A stretch of DNA of 64,000 nt from Streptococcus salivarius (GTDB lineage Bacteria > Bacillota > Bacilli > Lactobacillales > Streptococcaceae). The stretch is taken from assembly GCF_009738225.1 (NCBI RefSeq), contig NZ_CP018187.1, forward strand, positions 1,870,501 to 1,934,500. Direction: 5' to 3'. Every line of letters starts with the position of its first letter. Position 1 is the first letter of the stretch. The position numbers and the translations under genes are program-made. Of this stretch, positions 44,891-53,559 are shown piece by piece. A model generated the notes under the pieces. The model was not told the origin of the DNA. It saw nothing but the letters and a program-made list of their open reading frames with translations, and did no database searches.

Positions 44891-44938
44891 ATTATAGAGT
44901 GGAAGACAACAAAAAAGTAGTGACATGAATGTCACCAC
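44891..44938 (-). promoter_or_regulatory. ComR-type promoter A
   Basis: GTAGTGACATGAATGTCACCAC on the plus strand (44917-44938; core GACA at 44922-44925, TGTC at 44930-44933), six T on the minus strand, and TATAAT at 44891-44896 exactly 20 nt from the palindrome. Drives bacteriocin precursor 1. Confidence 0.8.
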
Positions 44939-44994
44939 TCGATTTTGATTTTTAAGAAATCTTTTCGAATATAGAAGCTATGGTCTAGACTAGC

Positions 44995-46743
44995 CTACTC
45001 TCCTTCCATTGCACCTGCTTGTAGGCTGTACATCTTGTGGTAGGTGCCGCCGAGGGCTAGGAGCTCCTCATGGCTACCGTGTTCGATGATGCGGCCCTTG
45101 TCTAAGACATAGATGCAGTTGGCATCTTGGATTGTCGATAGGCGGTGGGCAATGGCAATGGTTGTGCGTCCTTGACGCATTTTTGCTAGAGAATTTTGGA
45201 CAATAGCCTCTGTCTCCGAATCAATATTGGCTGTCGCTTCATCCAGGATTAGAATTTTAGGTTGGCTAGCAACGGTCCTAGCAAAGGCTAGAAGCTGACG
45301 TTGACCGGTTGAAAAACTTGAACCTCGTTCGGAAACTGGAGCATCATAACCTTCTGGAAGTTTGTCGATAAAGTGGTTGGCATCCACAAACTCAGCAGCG
45401 GCTTTGATCTCTTCATCAGTTAAATCCTGATACATTGCAATATTGGATTTGATTGTACCATGATAGAGAAAGGGTTCCTGAAGGACAAGACCAATGTTCT
45501 TACGCAGCTCTGCCTGACTATAATCGCGAATATCCACACCGTCAAGAAGAACTCGTCCTGATTGGAACTCATAAAAACGCATGAATACGTTGATAATAGA
45601 GGATTTTCCGGAACCTGTAGAACCGACAAAGGCGATGGTTTCACCTTTATTGACAGAGAAGGATATGTTATCTAAAATCTGGTGTTTACCATCATAGGAG
45701 AAAGAGACATTTTCAAAGCTAATGTTCCCCTCGGTAACCTTAGCATCTGTGTCTCTCTGTTCAGGCTCATAGGTGCGCTCGTCGATCAAAGCGAAGACCC
45801 GACCTGCTGAGACCATCGAGGTTTGCAAGGTTGAGAAGTTTTGTGTCACTTCAATCAAGGGATCAAAGAGGCGGTTAATATACTGGATAAAGGCATACAT
45901 GGTCCCTGCTGTGATGCTCAAATAGATACCTCGGTAGCCAAAGTAGGCCATGAGAACAGCATAGCCCAGGAGCTTCAGTAAACTCATGGCTGGGCGTAGA
46001 AAGAGAGAATCCAGTGACATGGAACGGCTGGCGTAAATCAGGTGTTCCTCATTAATGGCATCAAACTCTTTTTTGAGACGTTTCTCTTGGTTAAAGGCCT
46101 GAATGATGCGAATCCCTTCGATACTCTCTGACAGTTTGGCATTTATATCTGAAAGCAAGGCTCTGGTCTTTTCAATGATGACCACTGATTTTTTGCGGTA
46201 GAGATTAACCAAAAGAACAATCAGAGGGAGAAAGAGCACAATAAGCCCGGTCAGACGAATGTCCAAGATCATCATGGTGTAAAGGGTGGTAACAAAGATA
46301 AAGATAGCCGAAATAAAGCTAGACAGAATCCCTGAAAACATCTCGCTAATAGTCTCAGTATCATTGGTCAAGCGAGAAACGATAGAGCCTGCTGGAGTTT
46401 TGTCAAAGTAGGACATCCCCAGTTTTTCCATATTGGCAAAGGCATCTCGGCGAATATCCCTGACAATACTATAGGACACACGCGCAAAAAAGAGATTTCC
46501 CAGATACTGAACTAGCGTCTGCAAGAGATAAAGCCCATAGTAACCAATCAGAATCAAGCTTGCCGCCTGATTCATATCATGCAGATAGTGGTCGATAAAA
46601 TAAGAGGCCACAAGGGGAATGATACTCTTGATAACCGTAGTGGACAAGAGGAAGGTCAAAGCTAGAAAGGTCAAGAATTTGTAAGGCTTGAGATAAGTCA
46701 AGAGACGCTTAAACACAGACCATTGGTTTTGATTAGGCATCAA
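44995..46743 (-). CDS. Heterodimeric ABC exporter, subunit 2
   Basis: 582 residues: six membrane helices (to about 320), then an ATPase domain with Walker A GSTGSGKSSI, signature SFSTGQRQLL (a variant, FSTGQ) and Walker B ILILDEATANID. There is no N-terminal C39 peptidase domain, so it is a multidrug/lipid-type exporter (LmrCD/PatAB-like), not a bacteriocin processor. It overlaps the partner gene by 11 bases. Confidence 0.88.
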   Translation of the reverse strand: MMPNQNQWSVFKRLLTYLKPYKFLTFLALTFLLSTTVIKSIIPLVASYFIDHYLHDMNQAASLILIGYYGLYLLQTLVQYLGNLFFARVSYSIVRDIRRDAFANMEKLGMSYFDKTPAGSIVSRLTNDTETISEMFSGILSSFISAIFIFVTTLYTMMILDIRLTGLIVLFLPLIVLLVNLYRKKSVVIIEKTRALLSDINAKLSESIEGIRIIQAFNQEKRLKKEFDAINEEHLIYASRSMSLDSLFLRPAMSLLKLLGYAVLMAYFGYRGIYLSITAGTMYAFIQYINRLFDPLIEVTQNFSTLQTSMVSAGRVFALIDERTYEPEQRDTDAKVTEGNISFENVSFSYDGKHQILDNISFSVNKGETIAFVGSTGSGKSSIINVFMRFYEFQSGRVLLDGVDIRDYSQAELRKNIGLVLQEPFLYHGTIKSNIAMYQDLTDEEIKAAAEFVDANHFIDKLPEGYDAPVSERGSSFSTGQRQLLAFARTVASQPKILILDEATANIDSETEAIVQNSLAKMRQGRTTIAIAHRLSTIQDANCIYVLDKGRIIEHGSHEELLALGGTYHKMYSLQAGAMEGE

Positions 46744-48490
46744 CTTCTCCTCCTTCCATTTCTAACTGTTGAGACTCATAGGTCTTGGCATACCAACCAT
46801 CCTGAGCTAGTAAGTCCTCATGACGGCCCCGTTCAATGATACGACCATTTTGCATGACTAAGATGAGGTCAGCGTGCACCACAGCACTAAGACGATGGGC
46901 GGTAATGATCGTCGTCTTATCCTTGCGGGTATGCTTGAGATTATCAATAATGGCATGTTCTGTCTTGGCATCAACCGCAGATAAGGAGTCGTCCAAAATC
47001 AAAATATCTGGATCCAAAATCATGGCACGACTCATGGCCAGACGTTGTTTTTGACCACCTGATAGGCTGACACCCTTTTCACCAATGATCGTTTCAAAGC
47101 CTTCAGGCATAGCCTTGATATCCTCATAAACTTGAGCCAACTTAGTCGCTTCTTCCACCTTTTCAAAGGCGAGGTCAGGATTACCAAAACGAACATTGTC
47201 TAAAATGGAACTGGCAAAGAGAAACTGGTCTTGAGGAACATACCCCATCAAGCTACGCAAGTCTGATAGGCGATAGTCTCTGATGTCATGGCCATTTAAA
47301 TAGATGGCTCCTTGATTAACATCGTGCTCCCGCAAGAGCAACTTGACAAGGGCCGTCTTTCCTGAGCCAGTCTGTCCAACCAAACCAAGGGTTTGGCCCT
47401 TGTCCAAGGTGAAATGAATATCTCGCAAAGTATCCTCATCCTCAAAAGCAAAGCGGTCAATCGCATATTCTAAGCGACCATTTTCGATACTTGGGAGAGG
47501 ATGTGCAGGATCTTGAACATCTGATTCCTGCTCCAGAAGATTTTCAATACGTTGGTAGGATACATTTCCCCTCTGTGTGATATTAAAGAGGAAACCAATG
47601 GCCATCAAAGGCCAAACCAACATATCCAAATAGGTAATGAAGGTTACTAAATTTCCGACCGTTATCTGATTAGCCTGAATCATAAAGGCCCCGACAAGAA
47701 GGGTTAAAACATAAGATGAGCCAACAAAGAGCAAGACCAAAGGATCAAAAAGGCTGTCATACTTCATGGTATGCATATTCTTTTTAAAAGTCATCTCATT
47801 GGTCTCTTGGAAGGACTGAAGCTCAGCCTCCTGATAGCCAAAAGACTTGGTTACCTTGATCCCTGATACCGACTCCTGAACCTTATTATTAAGTTCTGAA
47901 AAGGCTGCCTGGGATTCTCCAAAAGCTTTATGGGTCTTGCGTCCCAAACGACTAGTCGCAAAAGCCATGAAGGGTAGGGGTAAGACAGCCACCAGGGTCA
48001 TCTGCCAGGAAATGCTGAAGAACATGGTGATTAAGGTTACCAAGGCTGTGATAGACGCATCCACGGCTGACATGACACCCCCACCAGCCAAACGGGTTAA
48101 AGAGTTAATATCATTGGTCGCATGAGCCATGAGATCCCCAGTTCGGTACTTTTGGTAAAAAGAAGGCGACATCTTGGTAAAATGCTCAAAAAGGCGTGAC
48201 CTCATAATCTGACCCAAGCGATAAGAGGTCGCCAAGATATACATCCGCCAAACATAGCGCAAATAGTACATTCCTAAAGCTGCCAAAAGCAAATACACAA
48301 GATTCAAAAGCAAGATCTGATTGGTCAATTTTCCCGATGTAATAGCATCAATGACCCGCCCCATAACCATAGGAGGAATCAGATTGAGTACCGAAACCAG
48401 ACTCAGTGCCAAAATCCCGACAATATACCGACGTTTTTCTAACTTGAAAAACCACCAAAGTTTTGCAATGATTGATTCTTTAAAAAACAA
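46733..48490 (-). CDS. Heterodimeric ABC exporter, subunit 1
   Basis: 585 residues with the same domain order. Walker A GQTGSGKTAL, signature SLSGGQKQRL; Walker B is ILILDDSLSAVD, where the catalytic Glu is replaced by Asp (DD instead of DE). That is the degenerate site typical of the first half of LmrC/LmrD-type heterodimers, and the partner keeps Glu. Substrate unknown; position beside a bacteriocin locus may be chance. Confidence 0.88.
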   Translation of the reverse strand: MFFKESIIAKLWWFFKLEKRRYIVGILALSLVSVLNLIPPMVMGRVIDAITSGKLTNQILLLNLVYLLLAALGMYYLRYVWRMYILATSYRLGQIMRSRLFEHFTKMSPSFYQKYRTGDLMAHATNDINSLTRLAGGGVMSAVDASITALVTLITMFFSISWQMTLVAVLPLPFMAFATSRLGRKTHKAFGESQAAFSELNNKVQESVSGIKVTKSFGYQEAELQSFQETNEMTFKKNMHTMKYDSLFDPLVLLFVGSSYVLTLLVGAFMIQANQITVGNLVTFITYLDMLVWPLMAIGFLFNITQRGNVSYQRIENLLEQESDVQDPAHPLPSIENGRLEYAIDRFAFEDEDTLRDIHFTLDKGQTLGLVGQTGSGKTALVKLLLREHDVNQGAIYLNGHDIRDYRLSDLRSLMGYVPQDQFLFASSILDNVRFGNPDLAFEKVEEATKLAQVYEDIKAMPEGFETIIGEKGVSLSGGQKQRLAMSRAMILDPDILILDDSLSAVDAKTEHAIIDNLKHTRKDKTTIITAHRLSAVVHADLILVMQNGRIIERGRHEDLLAQDGWYAKTYESQQLEMEGGEVDA

Positions 48491-48547
48491 GTTATTCCCC
48501 CTATCCTTACAAATGGTTAATAATAGACCTCGTATAAGTCTCGTATG

Positions 48548-49000
48548 CTAAGGTTGCTTCCAATAGCGATAAATTGTACCATCTTCTAACTGAAAGTAAC
48601 CAATATAAGTCAATTTCCCAAAATCAGTAGACTCTGGCAATTGATAAGCAAAGGAGTCAAAATTATAGACCTTGTGCCCATCATCAATAGAGTAGCTATC
48701 CTTATCGTGGATAACTGATTCGTCCTTCTTGGGGTTCCAAATGCGTCTGATTTCATCAGATGTCTTATACTCTCTGACAAAATTGTATAATTCAAAGTTA
48801 GTTGCCTCACTGAGATAGCGACCATCGGTGTTGTAGTTGGCTAATTGAGGCTCTCTCTTAGACTCAGAATAATTCCAAACCTGTCCTCTTTCTCGCATGA
48901 TATCGGCATCACGGCCACTTTGATAAGTATCTGCCTTAACCATCGTCATTGTTACTCCTAACGTTAATACGGTGACTACTGTCATCATTAAGTGTTTCAT
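48548..49000 (-). CDS. Small secreted protein, function unknown
   Basis: 150 residues. Signal peptide MKHLMMTVVTVLTLGVTMTM cut near VKADTYQ. The rest is hydrophilic, rich in Tyr, Asp and Arg, without Cys (NFELYNFVREYKTSDEIRRI; FQLEDGTIYRYWKQP). It lies between the ABC exporter and the VanZ-like gene on the same strand, 57 bases before the exporter start. I recognise no family. Confidence 0.72.
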   Translation of the reverse strand: MKHLMMTVVTVLTLGVTMTMVKADTYQSGRDADIMRERGQVWNYSESKREPQLANYNTDGRYLSEATNFELYNFVREYKTSDEIRRIWNPKKDESVIHDKDSYSIDDGHKVYNFDSFAYQLPESTDFGKLTYIGYFQLEDGTIYRYWKQP

Positions 49001-49069
49001 TATTTCTCCAAACGTGTTTATTCATTTTTCCCTCTTTTGAATGTGTTGTATTTGTATGATAGAAAATAA

Positions 49070-49102
49070 GTGAAACCTGAGACGCGTAAGCTCCCAGGTT
49101 TT
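49070..49102. terminator. Hairpin after the VanZ-like gene
   Basis: AAACCTGGGAGC and the arm with CTCAGGTTT pair across nine bases; the T run is better on the plus strand than on the minus strand. Probably the 3' end of the rlmN-VanZ transcript. Confidence 0.5.
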
Positions 49103-49630
49103 TTACTCTTTTAAATGCGTTTGAATCAGTTTTACAAGAAAGCGGTAGACAACTAGTGCCACCAAACCTCCCAAAGTGTTGGTCCATAAATCATCTAACT
49201 CAAAGACACGATTAGCATCAATGAGAAGATCTAGAATGACTTGTCCAACCTCAATCGTCAAAGACATGACAAAGGTCGCTAAAAGGACCTTTTTCCAAGA
49301 CCTGAATCTGGGGTACAAGGCTAAAAGCCCTAAAATTAGCGGACTTAGTAAGAAAATGTTGGTCACATTTTGCCCAAGCACAAAGACAATCTCTTTAAGA
49401 CTATCTAGCTGATAAAAGTTGGTCAAACTATTGAATGGGGTTAATAGGACCACGACACGACCAAAATGTTGAATACCAGGGGTTTCAACACCTTCAACTA
49501 GCCCGTACTGGGGTGTCCAACATAGGAGCACTAAACAAAGGAGATAAGCACAGACCAAAACTCGGCTTAACTTTCTTCCTTTTGATGTTAGTTCTCCATC
49601 CTTATCTACCCAAGTCTTAAGCTGAAACAT
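49103..49630 (-). CDS. VanZ-like family membrane protein
   Basis: 175 residues with a basic cytoplasmic start and four to five hydrophobic helices (AYLLCLVLLCW, NVTNIFLLSPLILGLLALYP, VLLATFVMSLTIEVGQVILDLL, first 20 residues VLLATFVMSLTIEVGQVILD). The SLTIEVGQ...R.FELDDLWTNTLGG arrangement is the VanZ signature. Distant relatives give low-level teicoplanin resistance; here the role is unknown. Directly follows rlmN. Confidence 0.82.
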   Translation of the reverse strand: MFQLKTWVDKDGELTSKGRKLSRVLVCAYLLCLVLLCWTPQYGLVEGVETPGIQHFGRVVVLLTPFNSLTNFYQLDSLKEIVFVLGQNVTNIFLLSPLILGLLALYPRFRSWKKVLLATFVMSLTIEVGQVILDLLIDANRVFELDDLWTNTLGGLVALVVYRFLVKLIQTHLKE

Positions 49631-49631
49631 C

Positions 49632-50801
49632 TTACTTACCTTCTGATTTACCAGAAGCTTCTGCTACAGCTTTTTGACGGTCGCGTTTCATAGTGTTTGA
49701 ACGCAATTGTCCACAAGCTGCATCGATATCTGTACCGTGCTCTTGACGAACCACGCAGTTAACCCCATTTTTCTTGAGCACATCGTAGAAGGCAGCCACA
49801 CGTTCTTTCGTTGAACGGCTATATTGGTCGTGCTCTGAAACTGGGTTATATGGAATCAAGTTGATGTATGACAACTTACGGATTTTCTTAGTCAAATCAG
49901 CCAACTCTTGAGCATTTTCAGGATGGTCATTGACCTCATTAAGCATGATATACTCAAAAGTTACACGACGGTTGGTTGTCTGGATGTAATACTCGATAGC
50001 TTCAAAGAGTTTTTCAAGTGGGAACGAGCGGTTGATACGCATGATGCTTGAACGAAGGTCATTGTTAGGCGCGTGAAGTGACACGGCAAGGTTAACTTGA
50101 ACACCTTCGTTAGCAAATTCCTTAATTTTTGGTGCCAAACCAGATGTTGACACGGTGATGTGACGCGCTCCAATGGCAAGACCATTGTCATTGTTAATGG
50201 TACGCAAGAAGCGAAGCACATTGTCATAGTTATCAAATGGCTCACCGATACCCATAACAACCACGTGGCTGACACGTTCACCGTCACTACGATCGTCAAA
50301 GTATTTTTGTACCAACATGATTTGTGCCACAATCTCACCAGCAGTCAAGTCACGTTGTTTCTTAATCAAACCACTGGCACAGAAAGTACAACCGATGTTA
50401 CATCCAACCTGAGTTGTCACACAGACAGACAAACCATAGTGTTGACGCATCAAAACCGTCTCAATCAACATACCATCTGGCAATTCAAAAAGATACTTAA
50501 CGGTACCATCTTTAGATTCTTGAACGATACGTTGTTTCAATGGGTTCACACAGAAATTCTCATTCAATTTAGCAATGAAATCCTTAGAAATGTTGGTCAT
50601 TTCTTCGAAAGATTGCACACGCTTCTTGTAGAGCCAATCCCAAATTTGAGTAGCACGGAATTTCTTTTCACCGTGTTCCATAGCCCAATCAATCAACTCG
50701 TCACGAGTAAGACCATAAATAGAAGGTTTGTAGCCTTCCATATCCTCTAACTTCTGACGTTTACGGCGTTCTGGTTTTGCTTGTGTTGTTACTTCTGACA
50801 T
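49632..50801 (-). CDS. rlmN: Dual-specificity 23S rRNA/tRNA adenine-C2 methyltransferase RlmN
   Basis: 389-residue radical-SAM enzyme making m2A2503 in 23S rRNA and m2A37 in tRNAs. Cluster cysteines in [12 protein letters not shown] (CxxxCxxC); [19 protein letters not shown]; second catalytic Cys in the C-terminal part (DIDAACGQL), the other in [11 protein letters not shown]. The C-terminal 20 residues are charged. The start overlaps the end region of the YutD-family gene (three bases between). Confidence 0.95.
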   Translation of the reverse strand: MSEVTTQAKPERRKRQKLEDMEGYKPSIYGLTRDELIDWAMEHGEKKFRATQIWDWLYKKRVQSFEEMTNISKDFIAKLNENFCVNPLKQRIVQESKDGTVKYLFELPDGMLIETVLMRQHYGLSVCVTTQVGCNIGCTFCASGLIKKQRDLTAGEIVAQIMLVQKYFDDRSDGERVSHVVVMGIGEPFDNYDNVLRFLRTINNDNGLAIGARHITVSTSGLAPKIKEFANEGVQVNLAVSLHAPNNDLRSSIMRINRSFPLEKLFEAIEYYIQTTNRRVTFEYIMLNEVNDHPENAQELADLTKKIRKLSYINLIPYNPVSEHDQYSRSTKERVAAFYDVLKKNGVNCVVRQEHGTDIDAACGQLRSNTMKRDRQKAVAEASGKSEGK

Positions 50802-50804
50802 AGT

Positions 50805-51527
50805 TTAATTTCCTTTTTTTCTGATTGTGAAATGTTGACCATCTGACTTGGTCTGGATTTGTTTCTTCGATGGGGTGTTTTGACCTTTAGATTTTGGAGC
50901 TTGCTTCTGACTCTTCTTGAAGTTAGGCTTACGCTCACGACCACCGTCCTCGGATCTAGATTTGAACTTAGGACGACGCTTGATTTTCTCAAAGCTTGGA
51001 CCCTCTTGATCCCTATCTCTTCGTTTGGACTTTTCTGGCTTTTGCTTCGCAGAAGCTTTTTGCCCCTTATTCTTTTGAGAAGCATTGCGCTCTCTAGATT
51101 CCTGAGAAGCATTACGACGATTATTAGAACGACGGCGCTTGCGACGAGGCTCCGTCTCCTCTTCAAAGACGATTAACTGCGGCTCTTCATTTTTCAAAAT
51201 AAAGTAGGCACAGCCAAAGGCACAGTATTCACGCAAATACTCTGACAATCGGCTAATACGGTCTGTCTTACGCGTATTAGGTCGCTCGTCCTCGTAAAAT
51301 CCCTTAAGGCGAAGCTGATCATTAGACCAGTCCCCAACGATATAATCATACTTGAGCATGATTTCAGAAAAACGTTGCCCAAAGCGGGTAGCGTCTAAAG
51401 CATCCTTGTGATTTTCAAGAACTGTGAACTGACAGGCATCTGATTTCAGAAGATCAGCCACATACACAAAGTCTGGCCCTGGATATTTATTATAATTAAA
51501 CATTTCTGGCAAGATTTCTTTACGCAT
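50805..51527 (-). CDS. YutD-family protein with long basic tail
   Basis: 240 residues. Residues 1-120 match the YutD family (FNYNKYPGPDFVYV, RFSEIMLKYDYIVGDW, YLREYCAFGCAYFIL). Residues 125-240 are a low-complexity Arg/Lys/Ser/Gln tail with repeated NASQ and RRRS motifs (PRRKRRRSNNRRNASQESRE), resembling RNA-binding extensions; most family members lack it or have it shorter. Just upstream of rlmN. Function unknown; an RNA-related role is inferred. Confidence 0.8.
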   Translation of the reverse strand: MRKEILPEMFNYNKYPGPDFVYVADLLKSDACQFTVLENHKDALDATRFGQRFSEIMLKYDYIVGDWSNDQLRLKGFYEDERPNTRKTDRISRLSEYLREYCAFGCAYFILKNEEPQLIVFEEETEPRRKRRRSNNRRNASQESRERNASQKNKGQKASAKQKPEKSKRRDRDQEGPSFEKIKRRPKFKSRSEDGGRERKPNFKKSQKQAPKSKGQNTPSKKQIQTKSDGQHFTIRKKGN

Positions 51528-51581
51528 GTGCCATCCTTTCTGCTCTCTCTTATTTTCTATCCTGATGCTGTAATAATGTCT

Positions 51582-52937
51582 CTATATCTTATCCCAATTG
51601 GCACCATTTTTTCCTAAATACTTGGCCACAAGTTCCCTTAACAAATCTGGAAAAAGAAGAGTAACCTCCTTTTCCTTAATTGTAGGGAAGTAAGAAGCAA
51701 AGTAGTACTGATCCACAAGGACCAAACTAAACTTCTCATTGGAATCTACAACCCTTCTATTATACAACAAATTACCGTTTTTGTAAGCAAAATTCCCCGT
51801 GATTACTTCACCAAATGTCTTCCCTCTAAATCCCATACCTTTAATAGCTTGATTTTTAAGGAGTTCAGCCTTAGTAAAAACTTCCTGACAGATTTCTTTG
51901 AGTTCTTTTCCTGTCACGACTAGACGTGCCATCCGCATCTGATGAGGAAGGGCTTCTTGCAGGTCTGCCATGGTCACTTGAGGACCTAGTGTTTTCATGA
52001 TAAGTCCAGTATTTAAAAGCGTTAATTGGCTATCGGTCTCCTGACAAACAGCCTGTAAAACCAATTGACAGGTCTCATCAAAATCTAGTTCTCGACCTAG
52101 ATTAGCTACTTTTTTCTGAGCTAAACGACGATGGCCTTCCTCACACATAGCCTTTATAAAGGTTTCGTCCTCCTTGTCTAAATCCAAGATGTAGGACTTG
52201 GTGGGGATAGCCTCAATCTGATATTCTATCAATCGCCCATTTTCCACAGTAAGGTCAATACAGCCAAGATAATAGCCATATCTGTCAGCAGCTGCCAAAT
52301 AGGTTTCATTGACTAATTTCCCCTCTTCAAAAAGGTGATGCGTGTGGCTCCCGATGACAAGGTTTACCTGCGGATAAGTCTCTGCAATCTGCTCATCATA
52401 GCGTACACCCAGATGGCTAAGAACGACGACTATGTCTGCATCCTTTACCTCAGGACGAGCCAAATCCTCTTCCAACCTAGCCATAGGCTCTAACACCTGC
52501 CAACCATTGGGAGCATAGGTGATGTAATATGGGAAGGTATAGGCTAAGAAAGCAATGTTTGTACCTGCTTTAGTTCTGTGGATAAGATAGGACTTGGCCC
52601 ATTCAGGCTGTCTCCCCTCATCCTTGAGATTTCCTATGATAGGCTGAAACTTAGCCTGCTCATAAAGACAGTCTAGCTCATCCTTGGCCAGACCAATCCC
52701 CTCATTATTTCCAATAGTCGCATAGTCTATCCCCAACTCATTCATCAGGGCTACATTAAAACGCCCGGCTGTCGCATCAGATAAGGGATGGGACTTATCC
52801 ACATTGTCCCCAAGATCTACCTTGATCAACTCTCTATCTGTCCGACTCAAATCATCCACAGCTCGCTTGAGTTGTGGATACTGTTCAAAATGAGAGTGTA
52901 AATCATTGATATGAAGAATTCGAATCGTGTCTTTCAT
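51582..52937 (-). CDS. YunD-like bifunctional metallophosphatase / 5'-nucleotidase
   Basis: 451 residues from the ATG at 52935-52937 (MKDTIRILHINDLHSHFEQY). The N-terminal calcineurin-like domain carries the metal ligands in HINDLHSH, DLGDNVD, IGNNEG, LSHLGVRYD and GSHTHHLF; the C-terminal domain (about 290-420) is of the 5'-nucleotidase type. No signal peptide, so cytoplasmic, unlike surface nucleotidases. Substrate not determined (nucleotide or related phosphate ester). Only seven bases separate the -10 from the ATG. Confidence 0.88.
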   Translation of the reverse strand: MKDTIRILHINDLHSHFEQYPQLKRAVDDLSRTDRELIKVDLGDNVDKSHPLSDATAGRFNVALMNELGIDYATIGNNEGIGLAKDELDCLYEQAKFQPIIGNLKDEGRQPEWAKSYLIHRTKAGTNIAFLAYTFPYYITYAPNGWQVLEPMARLEEDLARPEVKDADIVVVLSHLGVRYDEQIAETYPQVNLVIGSHTHHLFEEGKLVNETYLAAADRYGYYLGCIDLTVENGRLIEYQIEAIPTKSYILDLDKEDETFIKAMCEEGHRRLAQKKVANLGRELDFDETCQLVLQAVCQETDSQLTLLNTGLIMKTLGPQVTMADLQEALPHQMRMARLVVTGKELKEICQEVFTKAELLKNQAIKGMGFRGKTFGEVITGNFAYKNGNLLYNRRVVDSNEKFSLVLVDQYYFASYFPTIKEKEVTLLFPDLLRELVAKYLGKNGANWDKI

Positions 52938-52944
52938 GACTCCT

Positions 52945-52950
52945 ATTGTA
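52945..52950 (-). promoter_or_regulatory. -10 box of the metallophosphatase gene, seven bases from the ATG
   Basis: Minus strand TGCTACAAT (extended -10) then AGGAGTC and ATG. AGGAG is present but too close to the ATG to be used normally and would lie at the very 5' end of the RNA. Confidence 0.5.
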
Positions 52951-53026
52951 GCACTTTTGCTATAAAAAAACTTGACAATCATTCTGCCAAGTTTTTACAT
53001 GCTATTTTTCAAACAGGAACGTATTC

Positions 53027-53233
53027 CTAGTTAACTTTCTTTTTAACATATTCTTCTGCGAGATGATAGACGTCATCTGCTAGGGATATACTGACATAGA
53101 TGCACACAATTGAGAAAATTTCTCCTCTAAAGTGTTGCCAAGCAAAGAATATAAGCCCATAAATTAGTAGCGCAAGTACTATTTGGCCAAAAAATTGACT
53201 CAGTAATCGCCTAATAACGACAAATAAGGCCAT
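53027..53233 (-). CDS. Small membrane protein with SLADD end next to bacteriocin 2 (family B, copy 2)
   Basis: 68 residues if started at the ATG at 53231-53233 (MALFVVIRRLLSQFFGQIVL); ATG or TTG codons up to 53263 are also open, and all overlap the bacteriocin stop. Two hydrophobic helices, then YVSISLADDVYHLAEEYVKKK. Clear relative of the protein at 42622-42813. Coupled to the bacteriocin gene by overlap and so the probable immunity partner. Confidence 0.68.
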   Translation of the reverse strand: MALFVVIRRLLSQFFGQIVLALLIYGLIFFAWQHFRGEIFSIVCIYVSISLADDVYHLAEEYVKKKVN

Positions 53234-53441
53234 AAGTAATCCCATCTTTAATACCATAACCAATACCCTTTAAGGCTGCACCTTGCCAAGTACCTGTTTG
53301 AATACCACCTTTAATGGCTCCTCCAACAGCCCCGACGCCTACGGCAGCTGTAGCTCCCCAAAAACTACATGCTCCACCCTTAACAGTAGAAAGATCTTCG
53401 GAATTAAGTGAGTTAAAATTGTTAATGATTTGTGTTGTCAT
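53211..53441 (-). CDS. Double-glycine bacteriocin precursor 2
   Basis: 76 residues from the ATG at 53439-53441, GGAGG eight bases upstream. Leader MTTQIINNFNSLNSEDLSTV plus KGG resembles that of precursor 1 (MTTQ-IN-F at the start). The mature peptide of 53 residues starts ACSFWGATAAVGVGAVGGAI and ends ITYGLICRY. It has Cys near both ends and several GxxxG-type spacings (GVGAVGG, GIGYGIKDG) as in two-peptide class IIb bacteriocins. It stands 9 kb from precursor 1 under the same promoter type. Confidence 0.82.
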   Translation of the reverse strand: MTTQIINNFNSLNSEDLSTVKGGACSFWGATAAVGVGAVGGAIKGGIQTGTWQGAALKGIGYGIKDGITYGLICRY

Positions 53442-53495
53442 TAAAACAACCTCCTTTAAAATATTTTTTAGCCTTTTCTCAAAAGCTATGATTGT

Positions 53496-53543
53496 ATTAT
53501 AGATAGAAAGCCAACAAAAAAGTAGTGACATAAATGTCACTAC
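53496..53543 (-). promoter_or_regulatory. ComR-type promoter C
   Basis: GTAGTGACATAAATGTCACTAC at 53522-53543, identical to site B. A T run follows on the minus strand, and TATAAT at 53496-53501 lies exactly 20 nt from the palindrome. The untranslated leader carries TAGCYTTT...AAAAGGCTA, like site A. Confidence 0.8.
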
Positions 53544-53559
53544 CTGATTTTGAGAGTTG

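Noticed and set aside
44995..48490. ABC exporter pair as the bacteriocin processing transporter
   Set aside because: Neither subunit has an N-terminal C39 peptidase domain. One has a degenerate Walker B, as in LmrCD-type drug exporters.
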